Source: Betaproteobacteria bacterium (lineage in GTDB: Bacteria; Pseudomonadota; Gammaproteobacteria; Burkholderiales; SG8-41). Taken from it: a DNA stretch of 13,110 nt. Shown here piece after piece: positions 1 to 6,858 of this stretch. The DNA is taken from assembly GCA_021300125.1 (NCBI GenBank), contig JAJTHX010000117.1, forward strand, positions 1-13,110, in the 5' to 3' direction. The notes under the pieces are model-generated. The model did no database searches, was not told the origin of the DNA, and worked only from the letters and a program-made list of their open reading frames with translations. Within the stretch, counting starts at the first letter, position 1. Each line of letters begins with the position of its first letter. The translations under genes and the position numbers were made by a program.

Positions 1-1
1 C

Positions 2-205
2 GTGGATGTCACCCTAAATCTCGGCAGCGGCGCCAATGCCGATGCCTGTAACGCCTTCTCGCCGGCAGCCTCCGCGGGCACCCTGGCCCACCTGCGGGGT
101 CTCTGGTGCAGTCCGCCCGGCACTTACAGCAAGGATCCTGCGGTGCGGGTGCGTTTCGGTTCCACCCGCAGCAGCGATCAAGTCATCCACCGGCGTGAGC
201 AGTGA
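2..205 (+). CDS. MshQ-like DUF6701 surface protein, C-terminal fragment
   Basis: Only the last 67 codons are present; the frame is open from the window edge and ends at TGA 203-205, so the true start lies upstream. The C-terminus contains DPAVRVRFG followed by SSDQVIHRREQ. This resembles the ending I know from DUF6701 / MshQ proteins, where a 'DPSARATFG...N/D-R-V/I-I-Y-W-RE' tail closes a large secreted beta-rich domain. Such proteins sit at the end of the pilin part of MSHA loci and are thought to be pilus-associated adhesins or minor surface components. The MSHA genes that follow on the same strand support the reading. The fragment is short and the match is from memory, so family membership is likely but not certain. 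A GTG at position 2 is merely an internal codon, not a start. Confidence 0.65.
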   Translation: MDVTLNLGSGANADACNAFSPAASAGTLAHLRGLWCSPPGTYSKDPAVRVRFGSTRSSDQVIHRREQ

Positions 206-246
206 ACTCTGTGGAATCCCGGTTTTTAGCCCCGCACAGCACCCGC

Positions 247-262
247 CGTGATACAGGTCACA
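247..262. promoter_or_regulatory. CRP/Vfr-type palindrome upstream of mshI
   Basis: CGTGA, six bases, then TCACA: nine of the ten conserved positions of the CRP consensus TGTGA-N6-TCACA. It lies in the 197-base non-coding gap before mshI. Its centre is about 70 bases upstream of the start point expected from the extended -10 at 309-317, a distance compatible with class I activation. The site is seen in the sequence; binding by a CRP-family regulator is inference. Confidence 0.35.
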
Positions 263-290
263 GTGTCGGGATCAGTCGCGTATCAAATGC

Positions 291-317
291 CTGAAAATGC
301 AGGATAAATGCTAGACT
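291..317 (+). promoter_or_regulatory. Candidate extended -10 promoter for the mshI-N operon
   Basis: TGC-TAGACT at 309-317 fits an extended -10 (TGn followed by TAnnnT). A weak -35 candidate, CTGAAA, lies at 291-296, but the spacer is only 15 bases, so recognition would rest mainly on the extended -10. Transcription would begin near 324, leaving about 80 bases of leader before the mshI ATG. No better sigma-70 pair was seen in the gap. Confidence 0.35.
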
Positions 318-331
318 TGTCAAATTGGAGA

Positions 332-352
332 TTCTTCAATTCTTCTTCAATT
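332..352. repeat. Tandem 10-base repeat with 11-base period in the mshI leader
   Basis: TTCTTCAATT occurs at 332-341 and again at 343-352, separated by one base. The period of 11 places both copies on the same face of the helix. CAAATTG at 321-327 just upstream carries AATTG (323-327), the reverse complement of the CAATT end of each copy. The block is notably AT-rich in GC-rich DNA. It could be an operator or leader element; no known site is recognised. Confidence 0.5.
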
Positions 353-402
353 GTTAAGGCTGAGCTTCACCTTGACCTTGAGCTCGGACATTACCGGCCA
401 CG

Positions 403-1329
403 ATGAATTTTTTTCGCAAAAGCCCTCGCCCCGGCTGGTTGTGCCTGACCATGCATGATGACCGTGTGGATCTTTCGCACGTGCTGGCGGAGGGACGCCC
501 CAGGCCTGAAGTGCTGCTATGCGAGTCCTTCCGCAAGGATGGCGATGACGTGGCGACGCTTGTCCGCCTTCGCCGCGAACTCGATCTCGATCGTTATCGC
601 TGTTTGACGGTGCTCAAGCACCGTGATTACCAGATGTTCAGCATTGACCGTCCCGAAGTGCCGGATTCCGAGGTGCGTGCCGCCGCGCGCTGGTCGCTGA
701 AGGATTTGATCGATTATCCAATCGAAACCGTGACGGTGGACGCTGTCGGCGTGCCGGCGGGCGACGGCGAGCGCAAGCCGCAGATGCTCGCCATTGCCGT
801 ACGCAATGAAACCATCTCAGCCATGGTCAAACCCTTCAACGAAGCGGACATTGGGCTCATCGCGATTGACGTGCCTGAGTTCGCCCAGCGCAACCTCGCC
901 CACCTGCTTGAAGCCGAAGGCCGCGGCCTGGCCCTGTTTGGTGTTGACGCCGACTCCGCGACGCTCACTTTTACCGCCGATGGCGAGCTTTACCAGTCCC
1001 GCCGGATTGAGGTCAGTCTCGGGGATTTTGAAAATGAAGCCGCTGCTGAATCTCTCTACGACCGCGTCGCGCTCGAACTGCAGCGTTCGTTTGACCACTT
1101 CGACCGCAAGTTCCGCAACGTCTCGCTGTCCCGGGTGGTGGTGTGCAACGTGCCTTTCGGCGACCAGTTTGTCGGATACCTCGCAGCCAATTTGACTCTC
1201 CCGGTCGAGTTGCTTGACCTCGGACAGGTAATGGATTTCCCCAGCGTGCCGGAATTGCGCGACCCTCTGCGCCAGACCCAGTGCCTGCAGATCATTGGTG
1301 CCTCGATGCGTGCCGGGTCTGCGGCATGA
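403..1329 (+). CDS. mshI: MSHA biogenesis protein MshI (PilM-like, actin fold)
   Basis: This 308-residue protein matches MshI, the MSHA counterpart of PilM, a cytoplasmic actin-like protein that docks on the N-terminus of a PilN-type membrane partner. Visible family features are the stretch WSLKDLIDYPIETVTVDA near residues 98-115 and the IDVPEFAQRNLAHLL segment near 153-167, both typical of MshI. There is no signal peptide or membrane helix, as expected for a cytoplasmic component. The ATG at 403 is the first plausible start; the Shine-Dalgarno is weak, with no clear GGAG. The gene opens a co-directional series of seven pilus genes, and its stop overlaps a possible ATG of the next frame (ATGA at 1326-1329), suggesting translational coupling. 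The promoter, CRP-like site and repeat upstream probably control the whole set. Confidence 0.88.
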   Translation: MNFFRKSPRPGWLCLTMHDDRVDLSHVLAEGRPRPEVLLCESFRKDGDDVATLVRLRRELDLDRYRCLTVLKHRDYQMFSIDRPEVPDSEVRAAARWSLKDLIDYPIETVTVDAVGVPAGDGERKPQMLAIAVRNETISAMVKPFNEADIGLIAIDVPEFAQRNLAHLLEAEGRGLALFGVDADSATLTFTADGELYQSRRIEVSLGDFENEAAAESLYDRVALELQRSFDHFDRKFRNVSLSRVVVCNVPFGDQFVGYLAANLTLPVELLDLGQVMDFPSVPELRDPLRQTQCLQIIGASMRAGSAA

Positions 1330-1335
1330 GAGAGG
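1328..1335 (+). promoter_or_regulatory. Ribosome binding site deciding the PilN-like gene start
   Basis: GAGAGAGG ends eight bases before ATG 1344, a good Shine-Dalgarno. It favours ATG 1344 (protein beginning MQYVNLL) over the overlapping ATG at 1326, for which no comparable site is seen. Confidence 0.55.
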
Positions 1336-1343
1336 CCGCAGCC

Positions 1344-2018
1344 ATGCAATACGTCAACCTGCTGGCGCCAGCCTTTCGCAGGCCGCGCGTGCAGTTGAGC
1401 CTTGCGCGCGGCCTTGCGCTGGCGCTGCTGGCTGCGCTGGTGATGGCGCTGCTGGTCGCGCACGACCGGACGCTGGTCAACGGCCTGCGTGAGGAACTTG
1501 CTTCCGCCCAGTCCCTGCTGAAGGCGCAAAATCTGTATGCTGACCGCCTCAAGGGCGAGGGCGCGCAGCAGGGGATCAGCGCAATTGATGCCGAGAACCA
1601 GCGCCTTGAACAGTCCCTAAAGACCGCCCGTCACAGCATGAACCTCCTTGAAGGTGGCGCACTGGGCAATCGCGAGGGTTTCGCGCGCCACATGCAAGCC
1701 TTCGCCCGCCAGACCATCGATGGATTGTGGCTCACCGGTTTCAGTATTGCGGCCAGCGGTGACGTCGTGATCAGGGGGCGGGTGCTGCGACAGGAACTGG
1801 TGCCGGCCTACATCCAGCGCCTGAATGCCGAGCCGGCGCTGAAGGGGCGCGAGTTTTCAGGTTTTGAGCTGCGCCGTCCGGCAGCTGCAACTCCCGAGCC
1901 AGCGGCAGCCGCAGAGGCGGCGCCGGTGAAACCCGAAGCGCCGCGTTTTCTCGAGTTTTCCCTCAGCACCCGCGAGCCCTCCGCAGCAGCGTCCGAGACA
2001 CCGATGGAGCGCCGCTGA
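1344..2018 (+). CDS. PilN-like MSHA assembly protein (second MshI-type component)
   Basis: About 224 residues. The N-terminus MQYVNLL is the short cytoplasmic signature by which PilN-family proteins bind PilM. It is followed by one hydrophobic helix (about residues 19-40) rich in Leu and Ala, a charged, probably coiled-coil periplasmic segment (about 45-100), a small alpha/beta region, and an Ala/Pro/Glu-rich tail. PilN partners PilO in the inner-membrane alignment ring of type IV pili. Its position between the PilM-like and PilO-like genes matches the pilMNO order. I chose ATG 1344 because of the ribosome binding site and the PilN-like N-terminus; ATG 1326 would add six residues. Its TGA overlaps the ATG of mshJ. 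In some MSHA annotations this slot is named as a second mshI gene, so I leave the symbol empty. Confidence 0.8.
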   Translation: MQYVNLLAPAFRRPRVQLSLARGLALALLAALVMALLVAHDRTLVNGLREELASAQSLLKAQNLYADRLKGEGAQQGISAIDAENQRLEQSLKTARHSMNLLEGGALGNREGFARHMQAFARQTIDGLWLTGFSIAASGDVVIRGRVLRQELVPAYIQRLNAEPALKGREFSGFELRRPAAATPEPAAAAEAAPVKPEAPRFLEFSLSTREPSAAASETPMERR

Positions 2019-2689
2019 TGGAGCGTTACGCCATGCTCTGGAAGCAGTACAGCGACCGCTTCGCGGCGCGGTCGCGGCGCGAACGTACGATCATGGCCGT
2101 CGGTCTGGTTGCGGTGGTGGTGCTGGTGTTTGAAGCGCTGGCGCTGCAGCCGCTGGCTCAGCAGCAGCGCCGCCTATCCGGGCAGATTGCCGAGACGCGC
2201 GCGGCAATCAAGGCGGGTGAGCAGGCAATGGCCACGGGCCGAGACAACGATTCCGAAGAGGTCAAGCGCCGTTACCGCGACGAATTGCGGCGACAGATCG
2301 CCGAACTTGACGGCAAGCTGAAGGGCCTGCAAAAACAGCTGGTGCCTCCTGATCAGGTGGTAAGTCTGCTCGAAGGCGTACTCGCCCGTGACGGCAATCT
2401 GGGCCTGGTCAGCCTGCGCAAGCTGCCGGTCCAGCGTTTCGAAACCGCTGGCGGAACCAAGAGTGAGGCCAAGGAAGGCGAGTCCGATCGTGGTATTTTC
2501 CAGCACAGTTTCGAGATTGAGGTCGAGGGGGGGTATGGCGAGTTGCAGGCCTATCTGGCGCGCCTCGAAAAGCTGCCATGGCAGCTGTTCTGGGGCAGCG
2601 TGGTATTGGACGCTGGCCGTCATCCGCGCCTGAAACTCACGCTCACCATCCATACTCTGAGCATGAACAAGGTCTGGCTCGTCGTATGA
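2018..2689 (+). CDS. mshJ: MSHA biogenesis protein MshJ (PilO-like)
   Basis: This 223-residue bitopic inner-membrane protein has a basic cytoplasmic N-terminus, a single transmembrane helix around residues 24-46, a long Gln/Arg/Glu-rich coiled coil (about 48-115) and a C-terminal periplasmic ferredoxin-like domain. The segment LEKLPWQLFWGSVVLD near the C-terminus is the conserved 'PW..FW' patch of MshJ/PilO proteins. It would heterodimerise with the PilN-like protein encoded just upstream and contact MshK. The start ATG (2018-2020) shares a base with the preceding stop (TGATG), and the stop TGA (2687-2689) overlaps the mshK start, so translation is probably coupled on both sides. Confidence 0.85.
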   Translation: MERYAMLWKQYSDRFAARSRRERTIMAVGLVAVVVLVFEALALQPLAQQQRRLSGQIAETRAAIKAGEQAMATGRDNDSEEVKRRYRDELRRQIAELDGKLKGLQKQLVPPDQVVSLLEGVLARDGNLGLVSLRKLPVQRFETAGGTKSEAKEGESDRGIFQHSFEIEVEGGYGELQAYLARLEKLPWQLFWGSVVLDAGRHPRLKLTLTIHTLSMNKVWLVV

Positions 2690-3036
2690 TGCGACTATTG
2701 CAAGGACTGCTGTGCCTGTTGCCCGGGCTGGCCATGGCGCAGGGACTTTCCGATCCGACCCGTCCGCCGGCAATCCTTACCGAGTCTTCCCAGGCTGCGG
2801 CCAGCGGTGGCGGCCCGGTCCTGCAGTCGGTGATGCTGTCGCCCACGCGCAAGGTGGCGGTGATCAGCGGCGAAATGGTGGTGCTGGGCGGACGCTATGG
2901 CGGTGCCAGGCTGGTGCGGCTGACGGAGACTGAGGCAGTGCTGCACAACGGCATTGAGAAAACGGTGCTGCGCTTGCATCCCCAGGTGGAAAAAAAGCCA
3001 GCCGGCGGTAAGGCGGCGAACATGGCGAAGAAATGA
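2686..3036 (+). CDS. mshK: MSHA biogenesis protein MshK (PilP-like periplasmic)
   Basis: A 116-residue protein with an N-terminal signal peptide (MMRLLQGLLCLLPGLAMA, likely cleaved before QG). The mature protein begins LSDPTRPPA, the short proline-rich motif typical of MshK, followed by a compact beta-rich domain (VLQSVMLSPTRKVAVISGE onward) and a lysine-rich tail. By analogy with PilP, it would link the PilN/O-type inner-membrane ring to the MshL secretin in the periplasm. PilP itself is a lipoprotein; this protein has no lipobox cysteine. The start is one of two adjacent ATGs (2686 or 2689) overlapping the mshJ stop. Four bases separate its stop from mshL. Confidence 0.82.
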   Translation: MMRLLQGLLCLLPGLAMAQGLSDPTRPPAILTESSQAAASGGGPVLQSVMLSPTRKVAVISGEMVVLGGRYGGARLVRLTETEAVLHNGIEKTVLRLHPQVEKKPAGGKAANMAKK

Positions 3037-3040
3037 AGCG

Positions 3041-4819
3041 ATGAAGCCAACAAGTATTTACGGACAGGGGTTGCTCCTCGGGGTACTGGGGCTGATGCTC
3101 GCCGGCTGCGCCGAGCCGCCGCAGCAGGGGCGCAGCGCGGCACTGGAAGCGATCCAGCGCGAACTGGACCAGGCCGCGCAGAACCGGCGCACCCAGCAGC
3201 CTGCTGCAGACGCGGTTAGCCGCGCACTGCTGCCGCCGCTGGTTGTGGAAATGCCATCGGCGGCCACACAGAAACCCGAGCCGCGCTTCGACCTTTCCGT
3301 CAACAATGCGCCGGCGAGCCAGGTCTTCCTGGCCATCGTCTCCGGCACCCGATACAGCATGGTGCTGCATCCCGATGTGCGCGGTGAACTGTCGGTGAAC
3401 CTGAAGGATGTCACGGTGCCCGAGGCACTGGACACGCTGCGCGACCTCTATGGTTTCGATTACACCATCCAGGGCAACCGCATCACGGTGCTGCCGGCGG
3501 CACTGCAGACGCAGATTTTCCAGGTCAATTACCTGCACGCGCAGCGCCGTGGCCAGACCGACACCCGCGTCAGCTCCGGTTCGATCACTGATGCGCCGGC
3601 CAGCCCCGGTGCCGCAGCCCCCGGTGCGGTTCCGGTGCCGGTCACCGGGCCTGCCGGCGCCGGCGGCACCCGCGCCGCGGAGAGCACCCGGGTTACCACC
3701 CGTTCGGACAGTGATTTCTGGAACGATATCCAGCGTTCGCTCAATGCCATCCTAGGCGGCGGGCAGGGCCGCAGCGTGGTGGTTAACTCGCAATCAGGTG
3801 TGGTGGTCGTACGCGCGATGCCTCAGGAGTTGCGCAGCGTCGGGCAGTTCCTGAAAGCGATGCAGGTGATCGTCGAACGCCAGGTCGTACTCGAGGCCAA
3901 GATCATCGAGGTTTCGCTGCGTGACAGTTTCCAGGCCGGCATCAACTGGGCGGGCTTTCGCGACGGCTCGACCAGTTTCGGCGCTGGAGTGATCCGTCCC
4001 GGCACCACGCTCGGCCGCAGCGGGGCGATCAGCACGCCCACCGGCCGTGCTGCCGACGGTTCGATCCTGAGTGGATCCAATTTCGCCGGCGGTGCGGCAG
4101 GCGGGGTGGCCAGCGCGCTCTCGCTGGGGGCAAGTGCAGCCGGCGGACTCTTCGGTCTTGCCCTTCAGACCAGCGATTTCGCGGCACTGCTCACCTTTCT
4201 CGAAACCCAGGGCGGAGTCAATGTGCTGTCCAGCCCGCGTGTGGCGACAATCAACAATCAGAAGGCGGTGCTCAAGGTCGGTACCGATGACTTTTTCGTC
4301 ACCAATGTCAGTACCACATCAAGTACCACCGGTACCAGCACAACGGTGACACCGACCATCACGGTGGCTCCGTTCTTCTCCGGGATTGCGCTCGACGTGA
4401 CGCCGCAGATCGATGGCGGGAGCAATATCATCCTGCACATCAACCCCTCGGTGAGCACCGTGGTCGAACGGCGCAAGGTGATTGATCTCGGCACCTTGGG
4501 CTCGTTCACCCTGCCGCTCGCATCCAGCGACGTCAATGTCACTGACACCATAGTGCGGGTGCAGGACGGCAATATCGTCGCCATTGGCGGCCTGATGCGC
4601 CAGCAGTCCGTAAACGACCGCAGTCAAGTGCCCGGGCTCGGCGACGCGCCCGGCATCGGCAGCCTATTCCGCCAGCGCGACCGCAGCAACGTCAAGAGCG
4701 AACTGGTGATCCTGCTGAAGCCGACGATCATCCACAGCGATCGCAGCTGGCAGGAGGACCTTCAGCAGACCAGTGACCGCATCCGTTCGATGACCTCGCC
4801 CGTGTCGCAGCCGCGCTGA
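3041..4819 (+). CDS. mshL: MSHA outer-membrane secretin MshL (lipoprotein)
   Basis: About 592 residues, forming the outer-membrane pore through which the pilus emerges. The N-terminus is a lipoprotein signal peptide with lipobox LAGC (Cys about residue 23). A secretin/TonB short N-terminal domain follows at about 83-150 (RFDLSVNNAPASQVFLAIV and the GELSVNLKDVTVPEALDTL segment). A low-complexity Pro/Gly/Ala linker (about 180-215) separates it from the N1-type domain, which contains QSGVVVVRAMPQELRSV. The C-terminal secretin domain (about 285-575) has the hallmark SPRVATINNQKAVLKVG, a Ser/Thr/Gly-rich gate loop, and the closing block NIVAIGGLMRQQSVN with PGLGDAPGIGSLFR. ATG 3041 is chosen because it places the signal peptide at the N-terminus; the open frame continues upstream within mshK. 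The local Shine-Dalgarno is weak, so coupling to mshK is plausible. Confidence 0.93.
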   Translation: MKPTSIYGQGLLLGVLGLMLAGCAEPPQQGRSAALEAIQRELDQAAQNRRTQQPAADAVSRALLPPLVVEMPSAATQKPEPRFDLSVNNAPASQVFLAIVSGTRYSMVLHPDVRGELSVNLKDVTVPEALDTLRDLYGFDYTIQGNRITVLPAALQTQIFQVNYLHAQRRGQTDTRVSSGSITDAPASPGAAAPGAVPVPVTGPAGAGGTRAAESTRVTTRSDSDFWNDIQRSLNAILGGGQGRSVVVNSQSGVVVVRAMPQELRSVGQFLKAMQVIVERQVVLEAKIIEVSLRDSFQAGINWAGFRDGSTSFGAGVIRPGTTLGRSGAISTPTGRAADGSILSGSNFAGGAAGGVASALSLGASAAGGLFGLALQTSDFAALLTFLETQGGVNVLSSPRVATINNQKAVLKVGTDDFFVTNVSTTSSTTGTSTTVTPTITVAPFFSGIALDVTPQIDGGSNIILHINPSVSTVVERRKVIDLGTLGSFTLPLASSDVNVTDTIVRVQDGNIVAIGGLMRQQSVNDRSQVPGLGDAPGIGSLFRQRDRSNVKSELVILLKPTIIHSDRSWQEDLQQTSDRIRSMTSPVSQPR

Positions 4820-4843
4820 AGCGCCGGGATTCAGGGCGAAGCG

Positions 4844-5734
4844 ATGTACGAGGCACATTTCGGGTTGCGCGAACTTCCCTTCTGCATAACCCCCGATACC
4901 AGTTTCGCCTACGCGTGCAACGCACACCAGGAGGCGCTGAACACCCTCTTGGTTGCCGCGCGCAACGGCGAGGGTTTCATGAAGATCACCGGAGAAGTCG
5001 GTACGGGCAAGACGCTGCTGTGCCGACGCTTCATGGCCATGCTCGGCGACTGTTTTGTGTCGGCCTATGTACCCAACCCCTACCTGGAGCCGCGCTCATT
5101 GATGTTCGCGCTGGCCGAAGAGCTGGCGATCCAGCTGCCTCGAGACGCTGATCAGCATCATCTGCTGAAGGAATTGCAGCGGGCGTTGCTCGACTTCGCG
5201 CGCGGGGACAGGACCGTGGTGGTCTGCCTGGACGAGGCGCAGGCGATGCCGCTGGAGACCTTGGAATCTTTACGGCTGCTATCAAATCTTGAAACCGAAA
5301 AACGCAAGCTGGTGCAGGTGGTGCTTTTCGGCCAGCCCGAACTGGATGCGCGCCTTGCCCAGTCCTCAGTACGACAGTTGCGACAGCGCATCACTTTCCA
5401 ATACCGGCTGTCGGCGCTGAACGCAGCGGAGATTGAATACTATCTTGCGCATCGCTTGCGGGTCGCCGGTTACCGCGGCAGCCGGGTATTTCTGCCGGCG
5501 TCGGTGCGTATCCTACATCGTGCATGCCGCGGCGTGCCACGGCTAGCCAACATCATTGCCCACAAGTCGATGCTGCTGGCATTTGGTGAGGGGTTGCAGC
5601 AGGTATTTCCGCGCCATGTGCGTGCCGCCGCCGCCGACACGCCATCAGCCTCTCGTCCGCGCTGGAGCTATGCGGTGGTGGCCTTGGCTTTTGCAGTTCT
5701 GGTGACCGTCATGCTTTACCTGCTGCGGTCATGA
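4844..5734 (+). CDS. mshM: MSHA biogenesis ATPase MshM (ExeA-like AAA)
   Basis: A 296-residue AAA ATPase of the ExeA/MshM group. Walker A is GEVGTGKT at residues 50-57 and Walker B is VVVCLDEAQ at about 125-133; the N-terminus MYEAHFGLRELPF is the classic ExeA-family opening. A single hydrophobic helix (about residues 274-294) ends the protein. In type II secretion, ExeA works with ExeB to insert the secretin across the peptidoglycan; MshM is expected to do this for MshL, encoded immediately upstream. Unlike full-length ExeA, there is no peptidoglycan-binding domain after the membrane helix. The gap to mshL is 24 bases, and the stop overlaps the mshN start (ATGA at 5731-5734). Confidence 0.9.
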   Translation: MYEAHFGLRELPFCITPDTSFAYACNAHQEALNTLLVAARNGEGFMKITGEVGTGKTLLCRRFMAMLGDCFVSAYVPNPYLEPRSLMFALAEELAIQLPRDADQHHLLKELQRALLDFARGDRTVVVCLDEAQAMPLETLESLRLLSNLETEKRKLVQVVLFGQPELDARLAQSSVRQLRQRITFQYRLSALNAAEIEYYLAHRLRVAGYRGSRVFLPASVRILHRACRGVPRLANIIAHKSMLLAFGEGLQQVFPRHVRAAAADTPSASRPRWSYAVVALAFAVLVTVMLYLLRS

Positions 5735-6858
5735 GCGTCATCAACCAGATGCTGATCGACCTTGAGCGTCGCCGCGCTTCGGGTGAGGAACGCAACCGTA
5801 TTCCCGATCATGTACGGGCGATGCCTGGTCCCCGGTCGTCTGGTCTCGATTGGCTTTCGCCGTCATGGATTGGAGCAGTGCTGGCCGTGCTGCTGCTTGC
5901 TGCCGCAACTGCGGCCTGGTGGTGGCGCGACATGCTGCCTTGGCTGCCGGCAGGACTGAGCCAGAACTTGGTCAAACTGCCGCCGGCCGACGAGTCTGGA
6001 TCTCCCATCCCCGGCATGAGTTTCGACCTTGCCCAGGCGCCGGCTGCGAAAAGCGATGATCCTCCGCCCGTCAGCACACATTCGGTGATCGTGAAAGCGC
6101 CGGACCGGGCAGAGCCCCGAAGTGACAAGCCATCCCCGCCGGTTGTACCAAAGCCTGCTCCGGCCGCGCCCCCGCTTGCGCCAGCGTCGTCCTCTGCTCC
6201 CGCGATTGCCGCTGCCGTGCCCGAGACTGCGACTGGTATTACCAGGCCCGCACCTGCGGTTCCGCCCCAGATTGACCGCCGCGAGCGCGAGCAGACACCG
6301 CGCCAGCGTGCCGAGTTCGAATTCGCGCGTGGTGCCTCCGCCCTGCACCAGGGACGCGCCAGCGAGGCGCGCGCCGCCTTCGAAGCCGCCCTGCAGATTG
6401 ATCCCGCGCTGCATGGCGCACGCCAGGCCCTGGTCGGCGTGCTGGTGGATGTGCGGCAGCCGGCGGAGGCGATGCGCGTGCTGCAGGAGGGACTGCAAAT
6501 CGCACCCTCCCAGTCCGGTTTCGCGATGATGCTGGCGCGCCTGCAGGTCGAGCGCGGCGATATCGAGGGCGGCGTGCAGACTCTGGGGCGCAGCCTCGAA
6601 TACGCCGGCGGCAACGCCGATTACCTCGCTTTTTTTGCCGGACTGCTGCAGCGCCAGCAGCGCCATGCCGACGCGATCGATCTGTTCGACCGCGCGCTGC
6701 GCCTGCGGCCCGGCAACGGCATCTGGCTGCTCGGCCTGGGCATGTCACTCGAGGCCGGCGGACGCGATGCCGAGGCGCGGGAGGCTTTCCGCCGCGCCCG
6801 CGCCAGTGGCAACCTGCCGCCGGACCTGCAGACCTACGCCGACCAGCGCCTGCGTTAA
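5731..6858 (+). CDS. mshN: MSHA biogenesis protein MshN (membrane-anchored TPR protein)
   Basis: A 375-residue protein whose N-terminus MSVINQMLIDLERRRASG is characteristic of MshN. One membrane helix lies at about residues 46-65. A long Pro/Ala-rich linker (about 88-180) would span part of the periplasm. The C-terminal half (about 190-370) is built of tetratricopeptide repeats, for example ARGASALHQGRASEARAAFE and DAIDLFDRALRLRPGNGIW. MshN is thought to pair with MshM, much as ExeB pairs with ExeA, in assembling or stabilising the MshL secretin. The overlap with mshM suggests coupled translation. Its TAA stop shares four bases with the stop of convergent comF, so the operon ends here with no room for a dedicated terminator. 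mshE and mshG do not follow. Confidence 0.87.
   Translation: MSVINQMLIDLERRRASGEERNRIPDHVRAMPGPRSSGLDWLSPSWIGAVLAVLLLAAATAAWWWRDMLPWLPAGLSQNLVKLPPADESGSPIPGMSFDLAQAPAAKSDDPPPVSTHSVIVKAPDRAEPRSDKPSPPVVPKPAPAAPPLAPASSSAPAIAAAVPETATGITRPAPAVPPQIDRREREQTPRQRAEFEFARGASALHQGRASEARAAFEAALQIDPALHGARQALVGVLVDVRQPAEAMRVLQEGLQIAPSQSGFAMMLARLQVERGDIEGGVQTLGRSLEYAGGNADYLAFFAGLLQRQQRHADAIDLFDRALRLRPGNGIWLLGLGMSLEAGGRDAEAREAFRRARASGNLPPDLQTYADQRLR

Noticed and set aside
189..225. Possible terminator after the MshQ-like gene (ACCGG ... CCGGT followed by T run)
   Set aside because: The stem is five bases with a loop of about 25 bases and overlaps the coding end. This is too weak for a Rho-independent terminator.
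2571..2586. Perfect 16-base palindrome AGCTGCCATGGCAGCT inside mshJ
   Set aside because: It encodes the conserved LPWQL patch of MshJ. A shorter version of the same palindrome occurs in bioF (9593-9604), also encoding LPWQL, so it is best explained as a by-product of coding.
2174..2773. 199-codon minus-strand frame opposite mshJ/mshK
   Set aside because: It is a shadow of well-supported plus-strand genes, with no domain, ribosome binding site or neighbour to support it.
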